Shown here piece by piece: positions 15,148 to 24,867 of a DNA stretch of 64,000 nt. A program made the translations under genes and the position numbers. The stretch covers positions 7,196,501 through 7,260,500 of the forward strand of contig NZ_CP108109.1 of assembly GCF_036199905.1 (NCBI RefSeq), written 5' to 3'. Source of the DNA: Streptomyces sp. NBC_00223 (GTDB lineage: Bacteria; Actinomycetota; Actinomycetes; Streptomycetales; Streptomycetaceae). How positions within the stretch are numbered: position 1 is the first letter of the stretch; every line of letters begins with the position of its first letter. Under the pieces are notes generated by a model. That model did not search any database, was not told the origin of the DNA, and saw only the letters and a list, made by a program, of their open reading frames with translations.

Positions 15148-16559
15148 GAGGCGCTCTCCTCAAGAGTCAGCCGGGCCTCTGGCGGGGCTGTGAGGTACGC
15201 GAGGATGTCGGCCTTGGTGCCGTAGCCCTTCCCGGCGCCGCTGGCGCGCCATGTATCGGCCAGGGGGCGCAGCCGTAGACCGCGCGCGGCTTTGCCGCCG
15301 ACCCCCGGGACGATGGTGGTGTCGGCGATCAGCAGGTCCGCCGGATCGACGAGCTGTACGACGCCCGGCGAGTGCGTGTTGATCAGGACCTGCCGGAAGG
15401 GGTTGTCTTCGTCCACCGGCAGGGAGGGGTCCACCGCCAGGTCACGCACCAGGTCCACCATCGCGGAGAGGTTGGCCGGATGGATGCCGTTCTCCGGCTC
15501 CTCCATGCAGAGCAGACCATGCACCTGCGGGTCCTCCAGCAAGACGCACAGGGCGAGGAAGCGCAGCGTCCCCTCCGACAGGCTGCGGGCCGGCAGCACC
15601 ATGCCGTCGATCTCGTGGAGCTTGATCGTCAGCAGTTCACGTGTGTCGTCGGCCTCCACGTGCAGCGTCTTGACGTGCAGCCCCGACAGGTCGGACAGGC
15701 GCCCCGCGACTCGCGAGTAGACCCGAGCGGGGTCATCCGGTGACTTCTCCCGTGCGATCCGGTCCAGACTCCTCGGCAGGTGCAGACCGTCGGGCTGCAT
15801 CTCGCTGGGGTCCGTATAGCGGTCGGAGGTGCGCAGTGCGGAGGGTTCGAGGGCCAGTCGGCGCCAGGACTGCATTTCCCGTCTGGCGGCAAGGATGGTC
15901 GGGTCGTCGTTCCGGTTGATCGTGGCGAGCATGGTTTGCGGCGCCCGGCTCGCGGGTGCCGGACGAGGCTGGCCTCTGCGGCTGCCGTCGGCATGGATGC
16001 TGACGACGGCGTCGCCCGTTTCGAGAGACGTGGAGATGTAGGGCGCGTTCGAACGGCGAGTGCGGACCACGGCCTTGCGGAAGTCCGCGGCGCGGTGCGG
16101 AAAGCGCAGATGTGACAGAGCCTCGATGGGTCTGATCCGGCTGAGGTCCTCGTAGCGCAGCGTCAGCCTGCCGCCTCGCTCCCCCCGCTGCGGCGGTTGG
16201 TATCCGAGGTGAAGCTCATAGCGGAGGAATGTGGATGTCGGCTCCGCCAGCCTGCCGAAGTCGTCTTCCACCTCACCGGGGACGATCATCTCCGCAGCGA
16301 ACGTCATCAGGTGCTCGCCCTCCGCGTAACCGTTCCAGAAGAGGTCCCGTGCGTCACCGTGCAACGTGCCGTGGGTCCCGCGGACGGTCTGGGCCGCCTC
16401 GATCATGGAAAGGTCGGCGAGCAGGCTCAGGAACTGGATCGCGTCGAAGACGTTCGATTTTCCGGTGCCGTTCTCTCCCGCGATGCAGGTGAAGGGACCG
16501 AACTCGACCCTGAGATCCAGAAGGTTCTTGAATCCACTGACTTCGAGCCGCGTCAGCAT
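15144..16559 (-). CDS. AAA/ABC-type ATPase, partner of the TOPRIM-like protein
   Basis: A 471-residue SMC/ABC-like ATPase of the AAA_15/AAA_21 class. The N-terminus is typical (MLTRLEVSGFKNL), Walker A is GENGTGKS (28-35), the signature is LSEGTLRFLAL, Walker B is LLCMEEPENGIHP and the H-loop is INTHSPG near the C-terminus. A helical insert of about 200 residues separates the nucleotide-binding halves. ATG 16559 was chosen because the family begins at that motif. It is first in a two-gene coupled operon and divergent from the PglX-like gene 226 bases away. Likely a sensor/regulator of the TOPRIM effector in phage defence; specific trigger unknown. Confidence 0.85.
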   Translation of the reverse strand: MLTRLEVSGFKNLLDLRVEFGPFTCIAGENGTGKSNVFDAIQFLSLLADLSMIEAAQTVRGTHGTLHGDARDLFWNGYAEGEHLMTFAAEMIVPGEVEDDFGRLAEPTSTFLRYELHLGYQPPQRGERGGRLTLRYEDLSRIRPIEALSHLRFPHRAADFRKAVVRTRRSNAPYISTSLETGDAVVSIHADGSRRGQPRPAPASRAPQTMLATINRNDDPTILAARREMQSWRRLALEPSALRTSDRYTDPSEMQPDGLHLPRSLDRIAREKSPDDPARVYSRVAGRLSDLSGLHVKTLHVEADDTRELLTIKLHEIDGMVLPARSLSEGTLRFLALCVLLEDPQVHGLLCMEEPENGIHPANLSAMVDLVRDLAVDPSLPVDEDNPFRQVLINTHSPGVVQLVDPADLLIADTTIVPGVGGKAARGLRLRPLADTWRASGAGKGYGTKADILAYLTAPPEARLTLEESAS

Positions 16560-16785
16560 GTGCCCCCTCGTTGGTCCGATTCCGACGCGCCCTCGGGACG
16601 TGTGATGCCCGGCTGCGTCCAGGCCGGTGCACACAGGAATGATAGGACGTCAGGCCGTGCTCGACGGCGCGCGTCCGGCGGTGACCGGCGACGGAAACGG
16701 GGTGTCCGCAGGAGAACTGGCAGGATGTATCCGACGGGACAGAGGATCGTGGACGTTTACGACGTACGGAGGAGAGGTCGCCGCT

Positions 16786-19700
16786 GTGCCTCCGACTGGC
16801 GGAGCTGATACGGGGACGTCCTCTCTGGACAGGGCCGCGCTCGTCACGGGCGTACGCAAACAGGTTCGGGCGCTGGAGGCGGACCTCCGTGAGCGCAGCG
16901 ACGACGTCGACCGCTACCGCGACCGGCTACGGGCCACTTACGAACACGCGCGGGCATCCCGTCGCACAGCCGCCACCTACGGTGCCTGGCGAGACGAGCG
17001 CATTACCCAGGCCGCGGTGGCGTGGGTGCTGGGCACGGTGTTCGTGCGCTTCTGCGAGGACAACGGACTCATCGACCGGCCCTTCATCGCGGGGCCGGGG
17101 CTGCGGCTGACGGAGGCGGAGGAACTGCAGGCCGCCCATCGCGCCGAGGATTCCGGGACCAACGACCAGGACTGGCTGGCGGAGGCGTTCACGCACCTGG
17201 CGCGGTCCCACGTAGCGATGGCCCGCATCTTCGACAGGGCGCGCAATTCCCTGTGGGAGCTGTGGCCGTCGCCGCAGGCCGCGGCCGAATTGATTGCGTT
17301 CTGGAGGCGGCGGGGCGAAGACGGATCCCTTCGTATCGACTTCACTGATTCGGAACTCGATACCGACTTCCTCGGGGACTTGTACCAGGACATCAGCGAG
17401 ACGTCACGAAGGTCATACGCGCTGATCCGAACACCTGATTTCATCGTGGAATTCCTCCTGGATCTCACGGTCGATCCGGCCGTCGCGGAATTCGGGCCCA
17501 GGGGCTTCCGCGGGATCGACCCCGCCTGTGGATCGGGCGCGTTTCCTTTGGGGCTCTTCGCGCGGCTTTTGGATGCCTGGCGAGCAGCTGAGCCCGGAAC
17601 CCCGGATGACGAGCTGATCCGCCGCACGCTGCACTCCGTCCACGGCTGCGACGTCAACCCCTTCGCTGTGAGCATCACGCGGTTCAGGCTGTTGATGGCC
17701 GTCGCACGGGCGAGCGGTCGCAGGAGGCTGAGCGATCTACCGGAACATGTGATCAACGTGGCGGCGGGCGACGCTCTGCTGGACGGGCGCGGTGCGCCTG
17801 GTGGGTCATCGTCGGGGCTTTTCGCAGAGGAGGACGACGGCACTGCCGGAACGATCGGGGACGTCGATGGGTTCGCCGAGGAATGCGACCTCTTGGGCCG
17901 GAATTCCTACCATGCGGTGATTTCAGAGCCGCCCTTCACCGTCGAGCGTGACAAGGCGAAAAGCGCTGTGTACCGGCAGGCGTATGACGTGGCCTCCGGA
18001 ATGTTCCCGCTCTCAGTCCTCTTCACGGAGCGCATGTTTCAGCTGGCAGTGCGGAAATCCGGCGGAACACCCGGAGGCTACATCGGCCAGTACACGTCCA
18101 GTTCCTTCACAAGGCGTGAATTCGGCGAGAAGCTGATCGGCGAATTCTTTCCACGCGTTACGCTGACCCATGTCATCGACACCTCTGGCGTCTACGCACC
18201 GGGCCACGGGACCCCGACGCTGATCCTGGTCGGCCGGAACGACCCCGCTGTGCGTGACACCCGCGTCCGGTCGGTCTTCGGCGGGCGTGGCGAGCCGACG
18301 CGGCCGACGCATCCGGCCCAGGGGATCGTATGGAAGTCGATCCTCGACCAGATCGACCGGCCCGGCAGCATCTCGGAATGGGTGAGCGTCCAGGATGAAC
18401 CCTGGCAGCGCTTCTTTCGCTTCCCATGGACGCTGACAGGTGGCGGGGACGCGGACCTCATGGACCTTCTCTCCCGGGCCCCCCGGCGGTTGGCCGACGT
18501 CCTCGCCGGCCGGGTGGGCTTGGCCCCGGAGCCGGGACAGCGAGACGTCTTCGCGCTCGGGCGGCCCTGGTTCCTCCGCCACCCGGACTCGGCCCAGTTG
18601 GCCCGAGGCATGGTCACCGGCGAGACGGTGAGCGACTGGCGTGCGGGCGTGTCGACGGACGTACTGGCGCCCTACGGCGAAGACGACACCCCGCTCCCTT
18701 TGGATCTCGGCAGCTCGTGGGGACGGCACCTCTGGACGATGCGGCAGGTCCTTCGGGCGGCGCCCGGGGCGCGGGAATCATCCAGGATCGGGGCTGGACC
18801 GTGGTGGGCCTGGAGGCGCTGGCCTCGCGGCGCACACAAGGGGCCGGCGATCACGTTCGCGTCCGTGGCCACGCACAATCGCTTCGCCCTGGAGCGCGGA
18901 GGTCGACTGCTCAGCAGAACCGCACCCGTACTGCGATTGTCCCCTGGCGTGGATGAGGACGAGTACATCGCACTGCTGGGGGTGCTCAACTCCTCGACGG
19001 TCGGCTTCTGGCTCAAGCAGAGCGGCTCTGCCATCGGGGCCGTCGGGCCGGGCGTCTCCCCGCCCGGCGAGGACTGGGCACGGGTCTATCGCTTTACCCC
19101 GGCGTCCCTCTCGCGGCTTCCGCTGCCGACTGGTGGTCCACTCGTCCGCGCGCGGGAACTGCATGCTTTGGCCCGACAGCTTGATGCTCATGAGCCGGGC
19201 ACCGTTTGCCCGGTGGAGTATGCGCCCGTCCGAAGTGCCTTGGATGCGGCCAGGGCTACCCATGAAGAGACACGCAGCCGGATGATCGCCCTCCAGGAGG
19301 AACTGGATTGGGAGGTCTACGGCACCTACGGACTGTTGTCCGACGGTGAGAAGGCGCGTCTGACCACCCCTCATGATGTTCCGCCGCCTGCGCTACGGCT
19401 GGGTGAGCGTGCCTTCGAAATCGTGCTGGCACGCAGAATCGCCGCCGGTGAGGCTTCGGACTCGTGGTTCGTGAGACACGGCGCAACGCCGATCACGGAC
19501 ATCCCGCAGCACTGGCCGGCTGCCTACAGCGAGGTGGTGCAGGCCAGAATCGACGCCATCGAGTCTCACCGCGCGATCGCCATTGTGGAGCGCCCGGAGT
19601 ACAAGCGGCGGTGGGTGTCGGAGCCGTGGGAGCGCCGTGAGAAACAAGCGCTGCGCACCTGGCTGCTCGACCACTGTGAGGACGAACGACTCTGGTTCGA

Positions 19701-20415
19701 GCACAGGAAGGGGGCCAGGCACCCGCGTCCCCGGACGATTGACCAGCTTGCACGGGATCTGGGTGTCGATGCCGCAGTGCGTTCTGCTGCCGTGCTGTAT
19801 GCGTCCCGCCACCTGGGGAGGCGGGACGCGACCCTCCGTGACGTGCTGGCGGCGATCCTGGCCGAGGAGCATGTGCCCTACGTGGGGGCGCTGAGGTACA
19901 AGGAGTCGGGGCTGCGGAAACGAGCCCAGTGGGAGCAGGTGTGGCAACTCCAGCGAAGCGAGGACAGGACTGGAGAGGCGATGGGTATCCCTGTCCCGCC
20001 GAGGTTCAGTGCCGCCGATTTCCGGCATGCCTCGTACTGGTCCCTTCGAGGCAGCCTGGACATTCCCCGGGAACGCTTCGTCTCCTATCCCGGCGCCGTT
20101 GCCGAGGGGGACAGTCCGCTGATCGGATGGTCCGGCTGGAGTGACACAGACCGTGTCCTTGTACTGCTGGATCTGGTCGGCGTGCTCCGGCAGCAGCCTC
20201 AGCCGAGGGCCGACCGGATCGCTCCCCTGCTTGCCGGCATCCAGGAGCTGATCCCCTGGGTCCGCCAATGGGAGGCGCCGACAGGGCCGGGCCCGAACTT
20301 CGGTCACGCCGAGACATTCCAACGCGAGTTCGACGACCTGCGCACCGATTTTGGGCTCAGTACCCACGACTTGACCTCTTGGCGGCCGCGGAAAGCGACT
20401 TCAAAGGGGAATTGA
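16786..20415 (+). CDS. pglX-like: BREX-2-type PglX adenine methyltransferase, motif IV altered
   Basis: A 1209-residue protein, the length of BREX-2 PglX. Residues 12-90 have the PglX opening (VRKQVRALEADLRER, then QAAVAWVLGTVFVRFCEDNG). SAM motif I is DPACGSGAF (245-253) with GCDVNPFAV at 287-295. Motif IV reads SEPPF (380-384), where adenine-N6 enzymes have (N/D/S)PP(Y/F), so catalysis may be lost. Residues 560-780 look like the target-recognition region (FASVATHNRFALERGG, LLGVLNSSTVGFWLK). GTG 16786 has a strong GGAGGAGAGG; earlier starts add unrelated sequence. No pglZ, pglY, pglW or brxHI is nearby. Third-position GC is lower than in flanking core genes. Confidence 0.88.
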   Translation: MPPTGGADTGTSSLDRAALVTGVRKQVRALEADLRERSDDVDRYRDRLRATYEHARASRRTAATYGAWRDERITQAAVAWVLGTVFVRFCEDNGLIDRPFIAGPGLRLTEAEELQAAHRAEDSGTNDQDWLAEAFTHLARSHVAMARIFDRARNSLWELWPSPQAAAELIAFWRRRGEDGSLRIDFTDSELDTDFLGDLYQDISETSRRSYALIRTPDFIVEFLLDLTVDPAVAEFGPRGFRGIDPACGSGAFPLGLFARLLDAWRAAEPGTPDDELIRRTLHSVHGCDVNPFAVSITRFRLLMAVARASGRRRLSDLPEHVINVAAGDALLDGRGAPGGSSSGLFAEEDDGTAGTIGDVDGFAEECDLLGRNSYHAVISEPPFTVERDKAKSAVYRQAYDVASGMFPLSVLFTERMFQLAVRKSGGTPGGYIGQYTSSSFTRREFGEKLIGEFFPRVTLTHVIDTSGVYAPGHGTPTLILVGRNDPAVRDTRVRSVFGGRGEPTRPTHPAQGIVWKSILDQIDRPGSISEWVSVQDEPWQRFFRFPWTLTGGGDADLMDLLSRAPRRLADVLAGRVGLAPEPGQRDVFALGRPWFLRHPDSAQLARGMVTGETVSDWRAGVSTDVLAPYGEDDTPLPLDLGSSWGRHLWTMRQVLRAAPGARESSRIGAGPWWAWRRWPRGAHKGPAITFASVATHNRFALERGGRLLSRTAPVLRLSPGVDEDEYIALLGVLNSSTVGFWLKQSGSAIGAVGPGVSPPGEDWARVYRFTPASLSRLPLPTGGPLVRARELHALARQLDAHEPGTVCPVEYAPVRSALDAARATHEETRSRMIALQEELDWEVYGTYGLLSDGEKARLTTPHDVPPPALRLGERAFEIVLARRIAAGEASDSWFVRHGATPITDIPQHWPAAYSEVVQARIDAIESHRAIAIVERPEYKRRWVSEPWERREKQALRTWLLDHCEDERLWFEHRKGARHPRPRTIDQLARDLGVDAAVRSAAVLYASRHLGRRDATLRDVLAAILAEEHVPYVGALRYKESGLRKRAQWEQVWQLQRSEDRTGEAMGIPVPPRFSAADFRHASYWSLRGSLDIPRERFVSYPGAVAEGDSPLIGWSGWSDTDRVLVLLDLVGVLRQQPQPRADRIAPLLAGIQELIPWVRQWEAPTGPGPNFGHAETFQREFDDLRTDFGLSTHDLTSWRPRKATSKGN

Positions 20416-20460
20416 CCTGTGATTTCCAAAGTTTGTCGATCAACGAACCTGCTGGTCACG

Positions 20461-22596
20461 TCATCGTGACGACGGGGCGGCGGGCGGACTGTCCGGAGTG
20501 TGGCGGTGGTGGCCCGGGTGACCGGGCCACCACACGCGGTCGCCCAGATCCAGGGTGATCGCCGAGACCAGCACCGACCGTACGACGAAGGTGTCGAGCA
20601 GCACGCCGAAGGCGACCGCGAAGCCGATCTCCGCGAAGCCGACCACCGGCAGCGTGCCGAGCACCGCGAAGGTGCCCGCCAGGACCAGGCCCGCCGAGGT
20701 GATCACGCCACCGGTCGCGGCCAGACCCGTACGCACGCCCTCCCGCGTGCCCAGCCGGGCGCTCTCCTCGCGGATGCGGGTCATCAGGAAGATGTTGTAG
20801 TCGATGCCGAGCGCGACCAAAAAGACGAAGACGTACAGCGGGAAGGCCGTGTCCTCGCCCGCGAAGTCCAGCACGTAGCGGAAGGCCAGCGCGCTCACCC
20901 CCAGCGCGGCGGCGAACGACAGCACCACGGTGCCGATCAGCACCAGCGGCGCGACCAGGGACCGCAGCAGCAGCCCGAGGATCACCAGGACGACCACCAG
21001 GATCAGCGGGATCAGCAGCTTGTCGTCCCGGCTGGACGCACGGGTGGTGTCCAGCTGCACGGCCGTGTTGCCGCCGACCTTGGCGTCGGCGCCCGGCAGG
21101 CGGTGCAGGGTGGCGCGGGCCCGGTCCACGGTCTGCTGGGCGGCCGCGCTGTCCGGGGACTCGGTGAGCGTGGCCTCCAGATAGACCTGGCCGTCCTTCC
21201 GCGGGGCCACGCCCTTGGGGGTGCCGATCGACGCGGGCACCACGCCCTTGAGCGTGGCGAGCGAGGACTTCACCTCGCCGGCCGCGTCCGCGCGGGCGAT
21301 CACCACCAGCGGCTGGCCCGCGCCCGCCGGGAAGTACCGCTGCTGCACGTCCTGGCCGACCACCGAGTCGGGCTTGCCGGTGAAGCCCTGCGCGCTGGAC
21401 AGACCGTCGGCGTTGAGCGCGAACATGCCGAAGCCGAGCGCGCCGAGCACCAGCACGGTGGTCACCCACACGGCCCGCGGCCGCCGGCTGACCCGGGCGC
21501 CCATCCGCGCCCACACGCCCGTACTGGTCGGCTCGGCCGAGCCGGTGTGCGGGATCACCGGCCAGAACACCCAGCGCCCGAAGATCACCAGCAGCGCGGG
21601 GAACAGGGTCACCATCGCGAGCAGGGCGACGGCGACGCCGACCGCGGCGACCGGGCCGAGGCCGGAGGTGGAGTTCATCTCGGCGGCCAGCAGGCAGAGC
21701 ATGCTCAGCACCACCGTGGCCGCGCTGGCGATGATCGCGGGCCCGGCGCGGTGCAGCGCGAGCGCCATGGCCTCGTGCCGGTCCTCGTGGCGGCGCAGCT
21801 CCTCGCGGTAGCGGGCCACCAGCAGCAGCGCGTAGTCCGTACCGGCGCCGAAGACCAGGACGGTGAGGATGCCGGCGCTCTGCGCGTTGACCACCAGGCC
21901 CCCGTGTCTGGCCAGCAGATAGACCACGGCCTCGGCGCTGAACAGCGCGCCGACCACCGAGAGCACCGGCAGCAGGAGCAGGCTGAGGCTGCGGTAGGTG
22001 ATCAGCAGGATGACGACGACCACGGCGAGCGCCGCGAACAGCAGGGTGCCGTCGATGCCCTCGAACGCCTTGTTCTGGTCCGCGGCGAAGCCGCCGGGCC
22101 CGGTGACGTGCGTCTGGAGGCCGGGATCGCCCCTGGCGGCCAGGGTCCTGATCCCGTCCACCGCGTCGGTCAGCGAGGTCCAGCCGCTCTCCTGGGTCCG
22201 GATCGGCACGATCAGCAGCGCGGCCCGCGGCGCGTGCGTACGGTCCAGCTGCGGGCCGACGGTCTGGCTGCCGATCACGCCGTGCGCGGTCGTCGCCCGC
22301 AGGGCGGCGGCGTCCCGGTGGATCTTCGTCAGATCGGTCCCGGTCAGACCGCTGGGCCGGGTGTAGACCACCACGGCGGGCGCGGTCTCCGGCAGGAACT
22401 TCTTCTGCAGGTCGAGGACCTTGGTCGACTCGGCCTGAGCGGGCAGCCAGGCGGCCGCGTCGTTCTTCTCCGCGTCGGTGAGCTTGCGCGCCAGCGGCGA
22501 CACCACGAGCAGCACGATCACCCACACGGCCAGAACGGCCCACTTGCTCCGCCGTCCGCACACCAGGTGCGCCACACGTCCAGCCGCGCCCGTCAT
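20461..22596 (-). CDS. MmpL-family RND transporter
   Basis: A 711-residue inner-membrane RND exporter of the MmpL type, using proton flow to move lipids or hydrophobic compounds. Two homologous halves each have one N-terminal transmembrane helix, a periplasmic-type loop (about 45-190 and 400-520) and a five-helix bundle. The first bundle carries FGAGTDYALLLVARYREEL and the second FLVALGIDYNIFLMTRIREE, the paired motifs whose Asp-Tyr residues relay protons. I took ATG 22596 after GGGGGA; a start 13 codons earlier is possible. It is convergent with the pglX-like gene and divergent from rpe. Substrate not deducible. Confidence 0.93.
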   Translation of the reverse strand: MTGAAGRVAHLVCGRRSKWAVLAVWVIVLLVVSPLARKLTDAEKNDAAAWLPAQAESTKVLDLQKKFLPETAPAVVVYTRPSGLTGTDLTKIHRDAAALRATTAHGVIGSQTVGPQLDRTHAPRAALLIVPIRTQESGWTSLTDAVDGIRTLAARGDPGLQTHVTGPGGFAADQNKAFEGIDGTLLFAALAVVVVILLITYRSLSLLLLPVLSVVGALFSAEAVVYLLARHGGLVVNAQSAGILTVLVFGAGTDYALLLVARYREELRRHEDRHEAMALALHRAGPAIIASAATVVLSMLCLLAAEMNSTSGLGPVAAVGVAVALLAMVTLFPALLVIFGRWVFWPVIPHTGSAEPTSTGVWARMGARVSRRPRAVWVTTVLVLGALGFGMFALNADGLSSAQGFTGKPDSVVGQDVQQRYFPAGAGQPLVVIARADAAGEVKSSLATLKGVVPASIGTPKGVAPRKDGQVYLEATLTESPDSAAAQQTVDRARATLHRLPGADAKVGGNTAVQLDTTRASSRDDKLLIPLILVVVLVILGLLLRSLVAPLVLIGTVVLSFAAALGVSALAFRYVLDFAGEDTAFPLYVFVFLVALGIDYNIFLMTRIREESARLGTREGVRTGLAATGGVITSAGLVLAGTFAVLGTLPVVGFAEIGFAVAFGVLLDTFVVRSVLVSAITLDLGDRVWWPGHPGHHRHTPDSPPAAPSSR

Positions 22597-22777
22597 GAAC
22601 AGGTCCCCCAGGTTCGTCTCGGGTCCCCCTCGCACCCTCCGTCGCCGTGCCCGGAGAGCGGTCGGCTATCAGCATCGCATCGGCGTTCGCGTTTCGCCCG
22701 GCGGATTCAGGGGGACACGCCGGGCGTGTCGGGGGCGTATCGGGGGCGGGCCCGGTTCGCGGGGTCGTCGGAGCGAG

Positions 22778-22820
22778 TTGTCCACAGGCCGCGGCGGCGG
22801 CCCGGGTCGAGTTGTCCACA
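22778..22820 (+). promoter_or_regulatory. Two DnaA-box matches upstream of rpe
   Basis: TTGTCCACA, the preferred Streptomyces DnaA box, occurs at 22778-22786 and 22812-22820 in the same orientation, 34 bases apart, each within GAGTTGTCCACAGGC. They lie 43-85 bases before the rpe start, in its promoter region. DnaA binding or regulation is inferred from the match only. Confidence 0.55.
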
Positions 22821-22862
22821 GGCGGGCGTCCGGCTGTCGCCCGGATCTGGTTTCCTGTGCTC

Positions 22863-23528
22863 ATGACCGCGCAGATCAACCCCAGCATCCTGTCCGCCGA
22901 CTTCGCCCGCCTCGCCGACGAGGCACGGGCGGTCGAGGGAGCCGACTGGCTCCATGTCGACGTGATGGACAACCACTTCGTGCCGAACCTCACGCTGGGC
23001 ATACCGGTCGTCGAGTCGCTGCGGAAGGCGACGGACATCCCGCTCGACTGTCATCTGATGATCGAGCAGCCCGACCGCTGGGCGCCCGCGTACGTGGAGG
23101 CCGGGGCCGGTTCGGTGACCTTCCACGTCGAGGCCGCGGCCGCGCCCGTCCGGCTGGCCCGGGAGATCCGGGCGAAGGGGGCCAGGGCGTCGATGGCGCT
23201 GCGCCCCGCCACGCCGATCGAGCCGTACGAGGATCTGCTGCCCGAGCTGGACATGCTGCTGATCATGACGGTGGAGCCGGGCTTCGGCGGGCAGGCGTTC
23301 CTCGACATCATGCTCCCCAAGATCCGCCGCACCCGGTCCCTGATCGACAAGCACGGCCTGGAGATGTGGCTCCAGGTCGACGGCGGGGTCTCCGCCGAGA
23401 CCATCGAACGCTGCGCGGAGGCGGGCGCCGACGTGTTCGTGGCCGGATCGGCGGTCTACGGGGCGGACGACCCGGCGGCCGCGGTGCGTGCGCTGCGTGA
23501 CCAGGCGGTCCCGTTCTGCTCCCACTGA
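22863..23528 (+). CDS. rpe: Ribulose-phosphate 3-epimerase
   Basis: Interconverts ribulose-5-phosphate and xylulose-5-phosphate in the pentose phosphate pathway. A 221-residue TIM barrel with the family motifs: NPSILSADFARL at the start, HVDVMDNHFVPN (metal His and Asp), DCHLMIEQP, the loop MTVEPGFGGQAF that closes over substrate, and QVDGGVSAETI with the catalytic Asp, then VAGSAVYG for phosphate. ATG 22863 is the normal start. Followed by a sugar-responsive regulator of the SorC type. Confidence 0.97.
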   Translation: MTAQINPSILSADFARLADEARAVEGADWLHVDVMDNHFVPNLTLGIPVVESLRKATDIPLDCHLMIEQPDRWAPAYVEAGAGSVTFHVEAAAAPVRLAREIRAKGARASMALRPATPIEPYEDLLPELDMLLIMTVEPGFGGQAFLDIMLPKIRRTRSLIDKHGLEMWLQVDGGVSAETIERCAEAGADVFVAGSAVYGADDPAAAVRALRDQAVPFCSH

Positions 23529-23684
23529 CGCCGTCCGGGGGCGGCCGGACCGGTACGGGGGCCGTGCGGGAGGCGTACGGCGGTGGTACGGCGGCTGTCG
23601 GGTGGTGCGAGTACGCGCCCGTAACCCCGGACGTCTGGGAGGATGTGACGGAGCGGAACAGATGGGCGACTGGAGAGAAGCAAC

Positions 23685-24698
23685 GTGAGCACAGGCCGCA
23701 CACATGTGCGCATGGGCCCCGGCGAGATGGTCCAGGCCGCGGCGATGGCGCGTCGCTTCTACCTGGAGGGCAAGTCCAAGATCCAGATCGCCGAGGAGTT
23801 CGGGGTCAGCCGGTTCAAGGTGGCCCGGGTCCTGGAGACCGCTCTCGAACGTGATCTGGTGAGGATCGAGATCCGGGTCCCCGCCGAGCTGGACGCCGAG
23901 CGTTCCGACGCCCTGCGCGCGCACTACGGGCTGCGGCACGCCGTCGTGGTCGAGACCCCGCCCGACCAGGCCGACGCCCCTGACCCGGAGAACCTGGGCG
24001 CGGTCGCCGCCGATCTGCTGGGCGAGCTGGTCAGTGACGGTGACGTGCTCGGCCTGGCCTGGGGCCGCTCGATCATCACCATGGCCAACGCGCTGGACCA
24101 CCTCGCGCCCTGCACGGTCGTCCAGCTCACCGGGGTCTACGACGTCGGCACCGCCGAGCGCGGCTCGGTGGAGGCGGTCCGCACCGCCGCCGCGATCTCC
24201 GGCGGCCAGGCGCACCCGCTGTACGCGCCGATGGTGCTCGCCGACCCGGCCACCGCGGCCGCGCTGCGTGCCCAGAGCCAGATCGCCGCCGCGATGGGCT
24301 ACTTCGACAAGGTGACGGTCGCGGTGGTCTCCGTCGGCTCCTGGGAGGCCGGGGTCTCCACCGTCCACGACGCCCTGACCGACGCCGAGCGCGAGCACTA
24401 CGCGAGCCTGGGCGTGGCCGCCGAGATGTCCTCGCACCTGTTCGACGCGCAGGGCCGCCGGGTCGGCCGTGACCTGGGCGAACGCTGCATCACCATAGAG
24501 GCGGACCGGCTGCGCCGGATCCCCGAGGTGCTGGCCATCGCGGGCGGGAAGCGCAAGGCCGCCGCCATCGACGCGGTGCTGCGCTCCGGGCTGGTGACCA
24601 GCCTGGTCACCGACACCGCGGCCGCCGACCGGCTGCTGGAGTCCACCGGCCCGGCCCCGCGCCCGGCGCTGGACCGGGCGGACCCCGACGGCGGCTGA
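23685..24698 (+). CDS. SorC/DeoR-type sugar-binding transcriptional regulator
   Basis: A 337-residue regulator. Residues 14-55 are an HTH (ARRFYLEGKSKIQIAEEFGV, SRFKVARVLETA). From about 60 to 315 follows the SorC sugar-phosphate-binding domain (VLGLAWGRSIITMANAL, GGKRKAAAIDAVLRSGLVTSLVTD), which resembles glucosamine-6-phosphate deaminase folds and binds sugar phosphates. GTG 23685 has GGAGAG upstream; a later ATG at 23712 would remove nine residues. It lies just downstream of rpe, so pentose phosphate control is plausible but unproven. Confidence 0.9.
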   Translation: MSTGRTHVRMGPGEMVQAAAMARRFYLEGKSKIQIAEEFGVSRFKVARVLETALERDLVRIEIRVPAELDAERSDALRAHYGLRHAVVVETPPDQADAPDPENLGAVAADLLGELVSDGDVLGLAWGRSIITMANALDHLAPCTVVQLTGVYDVGTAERGSVEAVRTAAAISGGQAHPLYAPMVLADPATAAALRAQSQIAAAMGYFDKVTVAVVSVGSWEAGVSTVHDALTDAEREHYASLGVAAEMSSHLFDAQGRRVGRDLGERCITIEADRLRRIPEVLAIAGGKRKAAAIDAVLRSGLVTSLVTDTAAADRLLESTGPAPRPALDRADPDGG

Positions 24699-24867
24699 CG
24701 GCCCGGGGCACCCGGGCTGACCTCGTGAGGCCGCTCCCGGGGCGGGCCCGAGGTCGGCGTGTCCGGGAGCCGCCGGAGGCGGATCCTGCCCGGCGCGCCT
24801 TCGGGGCGACCCGCCATCCGGGCGCGCTGCCACCGGCTCGATGATCATGTGTGGCAGCATCGGCGCC

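Noticed and set aside
16627..16785. N-terminal extension of the PglX-like protein from GTG 16627
   Set aside because: The extra 53 residues do not match the family start, and a strong ribosome binding site precedes GTG 16786.
16786..20415. Complete BREX-2 (Pgl) system
   Set aside because: Only PglX is present; PglW, PglY, PglZ, BrxD and BrxHI are absent from the window.
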